Source: a virus
Virus record (IMG/VR): IMGVR_UViG_3300032278_000029
Location: 1-41,028 of that record
Length of the DNA stretch: 41,028 nucleotides
Reading direction: 5' to 3' (one strand)
In this document: piece after piece, positions 6,568-14,368 of the stretch
Layout of the letters: each line of letters starts with the position of its first letter
Position numbering within the stretch: position 1 is the stretch's first letter
Position numbers and translations under genes: made by a program
Notes under the pieces: generated by a model
Database searches by the model: none
The model's input: the letters and a program-made list of their open reading frames with translations, nothing else
Told to the model about the DNA's origin: nothing

Positions 6568-8428
6568 TTTACTTGATACACTCCCCAGGAATCACAAGTG
6601 GGAACCAGTGAGCCCACCCTGCCTAGACGGGGTGAACTGCCTCGCCTTTGACTGCGAGACAGACGGGTTGAAATGGTGGGACGGGGATAGGCCCATTGGA
6701 TGCTCTATTACTCTCCCCGAGGGGCACAACCCCAAGGGTATCACCGCCATCTATCTCCCGTGGGGGCATCACGGTGGGGGGAACCTTGATGAAGCTACCG
6801 TCAAGCGATGGGCTCAGCGGGAGTTGCGAGGCAAACATCTTACTGGATTGAACATCCGATTTGACATCCATCACTTTCGAGAGTGGGGGGTGGACTTAGA
6901 GGCACAGGGGTGCACCTTTTCCGACGTGGGCCACTATGCCGCACTGCTCGATGATCACCGCAAACGGTTGAGCCTAGACAGTATTGTCCAAGATTATTTG
7001 GGGCTGGAGAAAGTAGGTAAGGAATTGGATGATACACGCATGGCCTCATACCATGCCGGAGAAGTTGCACCCCGGGCTGAAGCGGATGTCTGGCAAGTAC
7101 GGGATTTGCGCGCAAAAATGTGGCCATTGCTCGATGAGCAAGACTTGCAACGGGTGCGGCAACTAGAGGATGAGGTCATCCCGGTTGTGTGCGAGATGGA
7201 GCGCAACGGCACTCTGATTGACCAAGAATTATTGGAACAATGGATTCACGACACTGAGCAGGATTTTGAACGATGTCTGTGGACCATTTACCGGGAAACT
7301 GGATTGAACATTGATCCAGGGAAAACAGAAGCCAAGGAACGATTATTTGATCACCTTGGATTGCGGATTGAGCACACGGCAACCGGGGCATCTAGCTTCA
7401 CCGATGCTATCCTCAAAGCGGCGGGGCACCCCGTCGTGGAGCACCTCAGACGCGCACTCAAGCTCAAGAGTCTGCGCAGCAAGTATCTCCTCAAGTATAA
7501 GAGTGCCCTGGGCAACGACGGGGTGCTGAGGTATGCACTACATCAGCTGCGTGTAGAAAAAGACGATACAGGGCAAGCGGGCACCATCTCAGGGCGGTTC
7601 TCAAGCTCATCTATCACCCGGGGGGTGGGAGTTAACATCCAACAGGTGATGAAGGTGGCCAAACAAGCAGTTTCCTTCGGGGACCAATACCTCATCCGGC
7701 AGCTTCACGTCCCTGAATCGGGGTTGTGGCTTTCCGCAGACGCAATGCAGATTGAATACAGGATGTTTGCCAGCTACGCAGGCACCCCAGCGGTGCTCCA
7801 GGCATACGAGAAAGACCCGTTGCTGAGCTTCCACAAACTCATCTGGGAGATGATCAAACCGTTCAAACCGGATATCACCTACAGGCAGCAGAAAGATTTG
7901 AACTTTGCCAAAATATACGCAGCTGGAATTGTGAAATTGGCGCACATGCTGGAGTTTATCTCTGAATCTGAAGCGGATGAATTGCGGAGAATGAAGGCTA
8001 ACAGGGGGCACCCTAAATTGGCGCAAGCCGTGGAGGTGGAGCAAATCTATGCGCGTGAACTCCCCGAGGTTGCCACGCTGCTTCGGAATGCGAGCAACGC
8101 CGCAGCTGAACAAGGCTATATCCAAACAGTGCTTGGACGCCGCATGCGCTTTCCAAATGGACAGAGACTCCACAAAGCCTTGAACGGAATTATTCAAGGG
8201 GGAGCAGCAGACATCAATAAGCAAAAATTGATTGAACTCCACCGGGAACGAAAGCAAACCGGGTTCAAGATGCGGTTCACCGTCCATGACGAGGTAGACG
8301 GGGATGTGCCTGACCTGGAGGCAGCGCGAAAAGTGGGGCAGATTCTTGACAAGCAGTCGTTTCCAGAGATCAAAGTACCTATCCTTTGGGACATTTCGAC
8401 AGGTTGCAATTGGAGGGAATGCGGATGA
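6560..8428 (+). CDS. Family A DNA polymerase with 3'-5' exonuclease domain
   Basis: 622 aa, the main replicative polymerase. Exonuclease motifs: FDCETDG (D31, E33) and NIRFD (about 98-102). Polymerase motifs: TISGRFSSS (about 342-350), motif A DAMQIEYR (394-401), motif B KDLNFAKIY (445-453) and motif C VHDE (575-578). The TVLGRRMRF segment (523-531) is also conserved. All catalytic carboxylates are present, so it should be active. The 5'-nuclease domain of E. coli PolI is absent, as is usual in phages. It probably ends at NWRECG. A frame just past its stop looks coding (see nuclease entry). Having both this enzyme and a Prim-Pol helicase suggests a division between initiation/priming and elongation. 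Confidence 0.95.
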   Translation: MIDLLDTLPRNHKWEPVSPPCLDGVNCLAFDCETDGLKWWDGDRPIGCSITLPEGHNPKGITAIYLPWGHHGGGNLDEATVKRWAQRELRGKHLTGLNIRFDIHHFREWGVDLEAQGCTFSDVGHYAALLDDHRKRLSLDSIVQDYLGLEKVGKELDDTRMASYHAGEVAPRAEADVWQVRDLRAKMWPLLDEQDLQRVRQLEDEVIPVVCEMERNGTLIDQELLEQWIHDTEQDFERCLWTIYRETGLNIDPGKTEAKERLFDHLGLRIEHTATGASSFTDAILKAAGHPVVEHLRRALKLKSLRSKYLLKYKSALGNDGVLRYALHQLRVEKDDTGQAGTISGRFSSSSITRGVGVNIQQVMKVAKQAVSFGDQYLIRQLHVPESGLWLSADAMQIEYRMFASYAGTPAVLQAYEKDPLLSFHKLIWEMIKPFKPDITYRQQKDLNFAKIYAAGIVKLAHMLEFISESEADELRRMKANRGHPKLAQAVEVEQIYARELPEVATLLRNASNAAAEQGYIQTVLGRRMRFPNGQRLHKALNGIIQGGAADINKQKLIELHRERKQTGFKMRFTVHDEVDGDVPDLEAARKVGQILDKQSFPEIKVPILWDISTGCNWRECG

Positions 8429-8549
8429 TAGCCTTTCTGAAACGGAAGATGTTGCCAACTGGAATGTGGACTCTGGTGTTGCGTTGGAGGTGGTGGCGGG
8501 GATTATCAGCGGCAGACCGATACTTGGCGACAACGAGGATGGGAAATGG

Positions 8550-8954
8550 ATGGCTACGGAAGCATCTTTGAAACAGGCACTGACGAAAAAGATGCGGGAA
8601 GTCATGCCGGGGGCAGTAATCTTCCGACATGAGGACAAGCACATTTTTGGAGTGCCGGACATTTCGTGCACGTGGGGAGGGATGACGAGTTGGTGGGAAG
8701 TCAAATATGCAACCCCCTATATTCATGTCACTGAGGTGCAACTTCTCAATTGTAGAAAGCTCGACAACCGGGGGAGCAAGTGCGGGTTTATCGTCTTTCA
8801 AGGCAAGGGAGAGTTAGCGTGTCACGTAGTGGACCCAATAGACATGAAAGAGTGGGACAGAACTACCCCGGGGAGGTTCCATTGCACGGGGTTCAACTTT
8901 ACCGAATTAGCAAGATATATCAAAGGAGAACACCTCAATGTTATGGGCCGATAG
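8550..8954 (+). CDS. PD-(D/E)XK / VRR-NUC-like nuclease
   Basis: 134 aa from ATG 8550. GVPDIS (D37) and WWEVK (E50, K52) give the PD-(D/E)XK catalytic signature. A downstream TEVQLLNCRKL...CGFIV follows the Q...L...G pattern of VRR-NUC or Holliday-resolvase-like phage nucleases. It probably processes branched DNA during replication or packaging. The same frame is open upstream to 8304. Codons at 8427-8549 show strong G-first bias but contain no ATG, so the true start is uncertain. A 48-codon frame from 8425 with a good GGAGG overlaps the start. Confidence 0.75.
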   Translation: MATEASLKQALTKKMREVMPGAVIFRHEDKHIFGVPDISCTWGGMTSWWEVKYATPYIHVTEVQLLNCRKLDNRGSKCGFIVFQGKGELACHVVDPIDMKEWDRTTPGRFHCTGFNFTELARYIKGEHLNVMGR

Positions 8955-9099
8955 AAACACGCCAGTGGGGGGACACGTATTGCCCGAGGTCAAAGAACAA
9001 TTGAGGGAGGCATCCCGAGTTTTTAACAAATCAATGTCCCTCATTATCTCGGAAGCTATTGTGAACTGGCTGAAAAAGAATTCACCCCCCAAGGAGTAA
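8938..9099 (+). CDS. Ribbon-helix-helix-like small protein (53 aa)
   Basis: ATG with AAAGGAG 9-10 nt upstream, overlapping the nuclease 3' end by 17 nt. The beta strand and helices (PEVKEQLREASRVFNKSMSL, then IISEAIVNWLKK) match the RHH/CopG-Arc pattern, usually a dimeric DNA-binding regulator. It lies just ahead of the modification gene cluster and could control it or the replication operon. Family assignment is from pattern only. Confidence 0.6.
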   Translation: MLWADRNTPVGGHVLPEVKEQLREASRVFNKSMSLIISEAIVNWLKKNSPPKE

Positions 9100-9103
9100 T
9101 GAT

Positions 9104-9805
9104 ATGTGTGGTGTGATAGGGTATTCACCCTTGAAAGATCAATCGTGGGAAGTACGGAGAAGAGCGCAAGAGGCATTTGGCGCATTGTTCAAGGAAAGCA
9201 CTATCAGGGGCAAGCATTATTATGGGATTGCCCAACCGAATTCCACTGGACCTGACGGGTATAGTGGAGAATTCAAAGTGTGGAGAAGTCAATATGCCTC
9301 CACCATTCCTTCTACGTTCAACTCATTATTGCCCGCCATTGCGCATACCCGGTTTTGTCAATCCGGTGATTGGCAGATAAACGAGAACAATCAGCCTCTT
9401 CTCACTGCATCATCGGCGTTGGTAATGAACGGGGTCATTCATATGGGCACCAAAGAAGAATTTGAAGCCGCTTTTCAAGTGAAATGCAAGGTGGACAATG
9501 ACGGGGAAGTCTTCCTGCGGTGCGTAGAAAAAGGAGAAGACCCCGTCAAGTTTGTGAACGGCATCTCGGGGTCTTTTGCTGGAGTGTGGATGGAGAAAAG
9601 AGAAGATGTGTGCAAGATGTTTGCTGCGCGCAATACTCGCAGACCCCTCTGGCGTTGCCAAGAGTTTGGAGCAGTGTGGCTTGCGTCCACCCTCGACATT
9701 TTCTTACGTGCAGGATTTGAATCACCACTCACTCCCTTAGTCCCGGGGTTACTTTACCGAGACACCACCCACTTTTCTCTGATAGAAGGGGTGAAATCAG
9801 AATGA
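9104..9805 (+). CDS. Stand-alone class II glutamine amidotransferase
   Basis: 233 aa. The protein starts MCGVIGY, so after Met removal Cys2 is the N-terminal nucleophile of the Ntn-hydrolase GATase-II family (as in GlmS, PurF, AsnB). Other family landmarks are AHTRF (80-84), NNQPL (95-99), MNGVI (108-112) and DGEVFLR (about 133-139). It lacks a synthase domain, so ammonia must go to a partner. The next gene overlaps it by 4 nt (ATGA) and encodes a pyrophosphorylase-like base-modification protein. Nitrogen transfer to an activated thymine derivative is therefore the working idea (inference). Confidence 0.88.
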   Translation: MCGVIGYSPLKDQSWEVRRRAQEAFGALFKESTIRGKHYYGIAQPNSTGPDGYSGEFKVWRSQYASTIPSTFNSLLPAIAHTRFCQSGDWQINENNQPLLTASSALVMNGVIHMGTKEEFEAAFQVKCKVDNDGEVFLRCVEKGEDPVKFVNGISGSFAGVWMEKREDVCKMFAARNTRRPLWRCQEFGAVWLASTLDIFLRAGFESPLTPLVPGLLYRDTTHFSLIEGVKSE

Positions 9806-10803
9806 GTAGGCTCAAATCCTTTTTGAACTATTACGCTGAAAGCTCCAGGGCAGGGGATATTGACCCCGCGCATGGGATGCTTGAATACCTCTGTGAACGA
9901 TTTGAGCTCAATTTTGAGCAACGATACTGGCTGGCGTTTGTGTATGCGCTGACCTACTCGGGCCCATCAACATTCTACGTGTACAATGAATTTCCAGATT
10001 TTGAAAACTTGGACACGGGGAGACTCGGCAGGTGGTGGGTAGACCGGGGACGTCAAGAGATTATCTGCCAGACTGATAGACGATGGGTGCGGTCACTCAA
10101 TTTGTTCGTTCCTGCGGTGGAATCCTATCGAGAATGGATAGGTGAAGATACCCAAGAAGAACACTTTGCCGGCATGGTAGATGGAGTGTCGAATCCTGAA
10201 CAACGGTATAACGTCATCTATGCCGATGCCAAAAAGAAGCTCCACTCATTCGGGCAATTTGCCCTGTTTCTATATTTGGAAGCACTTCACACTATTACTC
10301 CCATGAATTTGGCTCCGACTACGCTGGACTTGAATGAGGCCACCTCGTGCCGCAATGGACTCTGCTATGCGTATGGTCTTGACCAATACTTAACAGAAGC
10401 CAATCAATCTACCCCAGAGGGGGCACACAAAGACATTTCGTGGGCGTGGTGGGATTTGCAGAAAAGACTAGCAGAGATGGACCCTGCCCCCACTATTTGG
10501 GCCACGGAAACCATGCTATGTGCTTACAAAAAGTTTCATCATGGGAAGAGATATATCGGTTATTATCTTGACAGACAAGCTATTGAAATCAAGAAGCTGG
10601 AGCACTCCTGCCCTCGGGGAGTAGCATGGGAAGTGCTGTGGCAATTCCGTGAAGAAACATACGACGACAAGCGAATGGCTGAAACTCGGGGGTGCGTCAC
10701 TCATCGGGGGGTATCATCCAAGTGGAAAAACGCAGCAGTGACCGGGACAGCTGATATTGCGGGAGGTGCTCCCGGCACGTTGGGTTTGTTATTAGGAGAA
10801 TGA
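9802..10803 (+). CDS. Alpha-glutamyl/putrescinyl-thymine pyrophosphorylase-like protein
   Basis: 333 aa, start overlapping the amidotransferase stop. The order of motifs resembles the aGPT-PPlase family described from hypermodified phages: RYWLAFVYALTYSGPSTF, then YNEFPDFENLDTGR, QTDRRWVR, FGQFALFLYLEAL, and SCRNGLCYAYGLD. Those enzymes replace the pyrophosphate on DNA-borne 5-hydroxymethyluracil with an amino-containing group. Which clade this belongs to cannot be told by eye. Its pairing with a glutamine amidotransferase is unusual. Assignment rests on remembered family motifs, not a search. Confidence 0.72.
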   Translation: MSRLKSFLNYYAESSRAGDIDPAHGMLEYLCERFELNFEQRYWLAFVYALTYSGPSTFYVYNEFPDFENLDTGRLGRWWVDRGRQEIICQTDRRWVRSLNLFVPAVESYREWIGEDTQEEHFAGMVDGVSNPEQRYNVIYADAKKKLHSFGQFALFLYLEALHTITPMNLAPTTLDLNEATSCRNGLCYAYGLDQYLTEANQSTPEGAHKDISWAWWDLQKRLAEMDPAPTIWATETMLCAYKKFHHGKRYIGYYLDRQAIEIKKLEHSCPRGVAWEVLWQFREETYDDKRMAETRGCVTHRGVSSKWKNAAVTGTADIAGGAPGTLGLLLGE

Positions 10804-10804
10804 G

Positions 10805-11038
10805 ATGCTAGTGGGGGATATTTCAACCAATATGTCCTTTGATCAACTCTGGAAAGCTGCTGAACCTTATATCATTGGGGTGTGGAAGTATCGCAAGCCG
10901 GGGGAACCCGTGCGGTGGAGTGCCACATATTTGGTAGATGGAGCCTATTGGGATGCGGGGTTGTCTGATACCGTAGAAGAGGCATTGATGAGAGTGATTC
11001 TCCAACGGTCACACCAAGTGCGTAAGGGGCTAAAATGA
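10805..11038 (+). CDS. Hypothetical protein (77 aa)
   Basis: ATG with AGGAG 6-7 nt upstream; overlaps the following gene by 4 nt. Sequence is aromatic-rich (WKAAEPYIIGVWKYRKPGEP, YLVDGAYWDAG) and ends in a basic helix. It resembles small beta-rich phage proteins, but I recognise no family. Its location inside the modification operon suggests a helper role. Confidence 0.6.
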   Translation: MLVGDISTNMSFDQLWKAAEPYIIGVWKYRKPGEPVRWSATYLVDGAYWDAGLSDTVEEALMRVILQRSHQVRKGLK

Positions 11039-11628
11039 CGCTGCCGTTGGAGGGTGACAGACTACCTCACATGTGTACCTATACGGGCAAATTTTTAGAC
11101 TTGCTGAACTTCAAGACCTCAGATGTGATGCTGGAGGATATTGCGCACGGATTGGCGTGTGTGAATCGGTTTGGGGGCCAAGCCAGAATACCCATCAGCG
11201 TGGCACAGCACTCGGTGTACGTCAGCCGGTTATGCGACACCACCGGGGGTGCGCTTCAAGCCTTACTCCACGATGCGTCTGAAGCATATTTGGGTGACGT
11301 AATCTTTATGCTCAAACGGTCCCCTGAGATGGGGGAATTTAGAAAGATTGAGGAGCACATCCAATCCACTATTTATCAAGCCTTTGGGTGTCCTGTAGAA
11401 GAACCACTGGAACTCATAGAAGCAGACAAGCTGATGGTAGAATTTGAAGCCAAGCACGGGTTCAAGTCTGGATGTTTTCAATTCGACATGCCCGGGTATG
11501 CTTTTCCTGACGCCAGACAAGAACACCGAGTGGGGGAGTGGCACGCGTGGAATTGGCAATATGCGAAACAAGCATTCAAGGCCCGGTTTGCGCTTCTAAC
11601 GTGTTCAGTACCAACGACAAAAATGTGA
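11035..11628 (+). CDS. HD-domain nucleotide phosphohydrolase (YfbR-like)
   Basis: 197 aa. Motifs SVAQHS (H59), LLHDASEAYLGD (H79, D80, E83) and a later helix with EADKL (about D130) form an HD metal site like that of YfbR 5'-deoxynucleotidase and related phage phosphohydrolases. The opening YTGKFLDLLN...EDIAHGLA is typical. In phages with unusual bases, HD enzymes such as DatZ or dTTPases remove the competing normal nucleotide. Here depletion of dTMP or dTTP would favour 5-hmdU incorporation (inference). ATG 11035 is preceded by AAGGGG. Confidence 0.82.
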   Translation: MTLPLEGDRLPHMCTYTGKFLDLLNFKTSDVMLEDIAHGLACVNRFGGQARIPISVAQHSVYVSRLCDTTGGALQALLHDASEAYLGDVIFMLKRSPEMGEFRKIEEHIQSTIYQAFGCPVEEPLELIEADKLMVEFEAKHGFKSGCFQFDMPGYAFPDARQEHRVGEWHAWNWQYAKQAFKARFALLTCSVPTTKM

Positions 11629-11673
11629 GGATGTCTACCCTGGAGGTCGTTGACAAAGTTGCGTACGCGCAAA

Positions 11674-11691
11674 CCTCGTGATGCAGAAGTA
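11674..11691 (+). repeat. 18-mer shared with the flank of dispersed-repeat copy C
   Basis: CCTCGTGATGCAGAAGTA is identical to the reverse complement of 27779-27796, which joins the 28-bp repeat to the tail-hub gene start. Here it lies in the ~100-bp gap between the HD and zinc-ribbon genes, next to TTGCG-TACG-CGCAA (about 11659-11672). Confidence 0.7.
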
Positions 11692-11730
11692 TGGAATACA
11701 CCAAGCAAACGACTCCGAAGGGGGATGAAC

Positions 11731-11856
11731 ATGGCAATTTGCAAACGATGCGAAAAAGAAGAAGCGCAGCTGAGGCACAGAATGGGGTGGTGTCGGGCTT
11801 GCGAAGAGTGGCGGGTGAAAATGATCAACCGATTCAAACCCCCCCGTGAGGCGTGA
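11731..11856 (+). CDS. Mini zinc-ribbon protein (41 aa)
   Basis: ATG 11731 lies 6 nt after AAGGGGG (ATG 11725 is adjacent to it and less likely). Two CxxC knuckles (CKRC and CRAC) about 17 residues apart form a likely zinc ribbon, followed by a basic tail. It overlaps the GTG preceding the P-loop kinase gene. A longer frame from TTG 11650 is open but the upstream portion overlaps a repeat and is less plausible. Confidence 0.6.
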   Translation: MAICKRCEKEEAQLRHRMGWCRACEEWRVKMINRFKPPREA

Positions 11857-11858
11857 AA

Positions 11859-12422
11859 ATGATTGTAAATCTCAGAGGGACATCAGGCAGTGGTAAAAGC
11901 ACCATAGTGCGCGAGGTGATGGGGGTATTTCAACAAAAAGTGCCACGGTATTGTGAGGGGAGAAAGCAGCCAACAGGGTATGAATTATTTGATACAGTTT
12001 ATTCAAAGTTGTTTGTCCCAGGGCACTATGAATCGCCCTGTGGAGGATGCGACACGTTGAGCTTTTCAGGTTCTCAAGACCGGATTTGGGAGTGGATACG
12101 AGAGCACCACGCCCGAGGATACAACGTGTTGTTTGAGGGGGTGATCATCGGGGACGATAACAAGCGCACCATCCAGGCGCACCGGGATAAACTCCCGTTG
12201 CTTTTGATTGAGTTGACTACGAATTTGAACAATTGCCTCGCAGGGATACAAGCACGCAGGGATGCCCGTGGAGATACCCGACCGATCAACCCCAGCAATA
12301 CTACTAAGCGCATGCCTGGTATTTCCAAGCGCATGGATAAGTTTGAACGGATGGGGATGGACGTGAGGCGATTGACCCGGGGGGATGCTCTTGAACTTTG
12401 TAGGAGAATGCTATGCCCCTGA
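11859..12422 (+). CDS. P-loop nucleotide/DNA-base kinase
   Basis: 187 aa from ATG 11859 (GAGG 7 nt upstream; a GTG at 11853 is in frame). The Walker A motif GTSGSGKS is at residues 7-14; later landmarks are FEGVIIGDD and a basic GIQARRDARGD lid-like segment. It overlaps the next gene, a 5-hmdU DNA kinase helical-domain protein, by 10 nt. In related phages a kinase and that helical domain act together to phosphorylate 5-hydroxymethyl-dU in DNA. I infer the same role, with the two parts encoded separately. An alternative is a free dNMP kinase. Confidence 0.78.
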   Translation: MIVNLRGTSGSGKSTIVREVMGVFQQKVPRYCEGRKQPTGYELFDTVYSKLFVPGHYESPCGGCDTLSFSGSQDRIWEWIREHHARGYNVLFEGVIIGDDNKRTIQAHRDKLPLLLIELTTNLNNCLAGIQARRDARGDTRPINPSNTTKRMPGISKRMDKFERMGMDVRRLTRGDALELCRRMLCP

Positions 12423-13303
12423 CTCAATTAGACAACACCAACTTGTTTTGGTACTGGGTCAACGAACGGCACATGATCTATCTTCGGAGCAAGGTGTCAC
12501 AACTCCCGAAGCCGTGGACCAAAGACCCTATCCTTCAAGAGTACAAATTCACCAATGTTTTCCGTCAACTTGATACAGGCACACTATGGCTTTCGGAGCA
12601 CTTCTTGGAACCTCACCGGGGTGCCCCGTTGGATTTGCTCGCCTTCAACATTTGCTGGTACAGGATGTTCAACTGGACGGGGACGGGGGGAGCTTTGGGG
12701 TGGTGCAAAGATTGGCCGGTGAAACGCATCATTTCCACCCTTTCAGCCCTCAAAAATGAGGGGTATCAGATATTCACAGGTGCACATATTATTCATAGTG
12801 AACCAGGAGAACCAAAGATTGACTCCATTACCAAAGTGTGCCGCCATATTTTCAGGGCACGCAAGGATATTGTAGAGGTGGCCCGGGACACCCGCAGCCT
12901 GGAAGCCACCTACACGGAGTTGAAAAAGCATCGTCACGTGGGCAGTTTCCTCGCCTATGAGATGGTGAGTGACATGCGGTGGACCCGGCTATTGGAAGAT
13001 GCGCACGACATCAATACGTGGGCCAACCCCGGTCCAGGGGCAATGCGAGGGTTGAGCCGATTACAAATGCCGGCCACGGAGAAAACTGGGGTGGACTCAA
13101 TGCGCACGTTACTCGCTCAACAGCATTTGTTGCGGTCTGAACAAGAGACTTCTGGTTGGCCTGGACGTTACAAGGCTGATTGGACTCCGGTCTTGGAGAT
13201 GCGAGACATCGAACACTCGTTGTGCGAGTTTGACAAATACTCCCGGGTCAAATTTGGCGAGGGCAAACCCAGGGGACGATACCCGGGCAGAGGTGAAACA
13301 TGA
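12413..13303 (+). CDS. Putative DNA base hypermodification protein (5-hmdU DNA kinase helical domain)
   Basis: 296 aa. Strong family landmarks: FWYWVNERHMIYLR, PWTKDPILQEYKFTNVFRQLD, FLAYEMVSDMRWTRLL, TWANPGPGAMRGLSRL and MRDIEHSLCEFDKYSR, ending in a basic GEGKPRGRYPGRG. This is the signature of proteins annotated as putative DNA base hypermodification / HMUDK helical domain. The helical fold is thought to engage modified bases in DNA. The gene is between the P-loop kinase and the thymidylate-synthase homologue, overlapping both, which points to stoichiometric co-expression. Confidence 0.85.
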   Translation: MPLTQLDNTNLFWYWVNERHMIYLRSKVSQLPKPWTKDPILQEYKFTNVFRQLDTGTLWLSEHFLEPHRGAPLDLLAFNICWYRMFNWTGTGGALGWCKDWPVKRIISTLSALKNEGYQIFTGAHIIHSEPGEPKIDSITKVCRHIFRARKDIVEVARDTRSLEATYTELKKHRHVGSFLAYEMVSDMRWTRLLEDAHDINTWANPGPGAMRGLSRLQMPATEKTGVDSMRTLLAQQHLLRSEQETSGWPGRYKADWTPVLEMRDIEHSLCEFDKYSRVKFGEGKPRGRYPGRGET

Positions 13304-14358
13304 TAGTTATCAATACGGAATCCGCACACCAAGCTCTCCCGATGGGTATCCACCTGCTCAACCGGGACGGCATACCCGTCATCACTCGGAATGGGCCTGT
13401 AATGGCAGCCCCATGCCCAGTGACAACCGTTTACAACAATCCACTCGACAAGTGTGTGATGTGGCCTGAACGGGACGTCAACATTGCGTTTTTGATCTAT
13501 GAGTCTTTGTGGATGCTCGGGGGAAGAAACGACGTGGAACCCCTCCAGCGGTATGTACATGATTTTGACCGATACAGTGACGACAAGAAAACGCTCCACG
13601 GGGCATATGGGTATCGGTGGCGGCATTGGTTCAAGATAGACCAACTTGAACTCATTATCGAGCAACTACAGAAAGACCCCACAGACAGGCGCAATGTACT
13701 CCAAATGTGGGACGCCTCACAAGATTTGGGTCACCAGGGGTTGGATGTCCCTTGCAACGACATCGCCACCTTTCAAATAGACTCCAAGGGTAAGCTCAAC
13801 ATGGTTGTCTTCTGCCGGAGTAATGATATCATCTGGGGGACGTATTTTGCGAATGCGTTTCACTTCGGTATATTGTTGGAATATATGGCTACCAAGATTG
13901 GTTGCCAGATGGGTACTTATTCGCAAGTGAGCGTGAATTACCATGCCTACTTGACCACCCTTCAGCCGCTACTTCACCTCGGAGAGATGTGCCCCTTTGA
14001 CGAGCAGGAATACACCCTCAAGGTGGAGACTCAACTGAAAGAAGAGTACAGCGAAAGTCTCCGAGGCAGGCAATTGAGAATGGATTATGTGCTTCTGGAT
14101 GAGCATATTGATGAGATACTTCTTCAAGCAAGTACCGGGTTTGCCCTTCCCCGGTTGTTTACCAACGATAACCCGTGGGTGGAGGCCATCTATGCGGTGC
14201 TCAAAGCGCACCACGTATGGCGCACCTTTCCTCCATCTACTAAATATGAGCACGCCTTCAACATTCTCTCAACTGCAGACGGGGGAGTTGACTGGATTAT
14301 TCTCATGAAACGATGGTTGAGGAAGAGGCAACACCTGTATCTTGCTGCCTCAAACTGA
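13300..14358 (+). CDS. Thymidylate-synthase-family protein, likely dUMP hydroxymethylase
   Basis: 352 aa. TS landmarks are YGYRWRHW (103-110), DPTDRRNVLQMWD (126-138), the catalytic cysteine in DVPCND (C152), and CRSNDIIWGTYFANAFHF (172-189). Canonical TS has PCH and G-x-PFN; here His is Asn and the nucleotide-binding loop is WGTYFANA, a variant seen in phage relatives. TS-family enzymes that make 5-hydroxymethyl-dUMP use the same fold. The neighbourhood of hmdU-processing genes favours that activity, but plain dTMP synthesis cannot be excluded from sequence. Start overlaps the previous stop (ATGA). Confidence 0.85.
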   Translation: MIVINTESAHQALPMGIHLLNRDGIPVITRNGPVMAAPCPVTTVYNNPLDKCVMWPERDVNIAFLIYESLWMLGGRNDVEPLQRYVHDFDRYSDDKKTLHGAYGYRWRHWFKIDQLELIIEQLQKDPTDRRNVLQMWDASQDLGHQGLDVPCNDIATFQIDSKGKLNMVVFCRSNDIIWGTYFANAFHFGILLEYMATKIGCQMGTYSQVSVNYHAYLTTLQPLLHLGEMCPFDEQEYTLKVETQLKEEYSESLRGRQLRMDYVLLDEHIDEILLQASTGFALPRLFTNDNPWVEAIYAVLKAHHVWRTFPPSTKYEHAFNILSTADGGVDWIILMKRWLRKRQHLYLAASN

Positions 14359-14368
14359 GAAGGAGCGA

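Noticed and set aside
7607-8704. 365-codon minus-strand frame opposite the DNA polymerase
   Set aside because: The polymerase on the other strand has all catalytic motifs; this frame shows no recognisable domain or ribosome-binding site.
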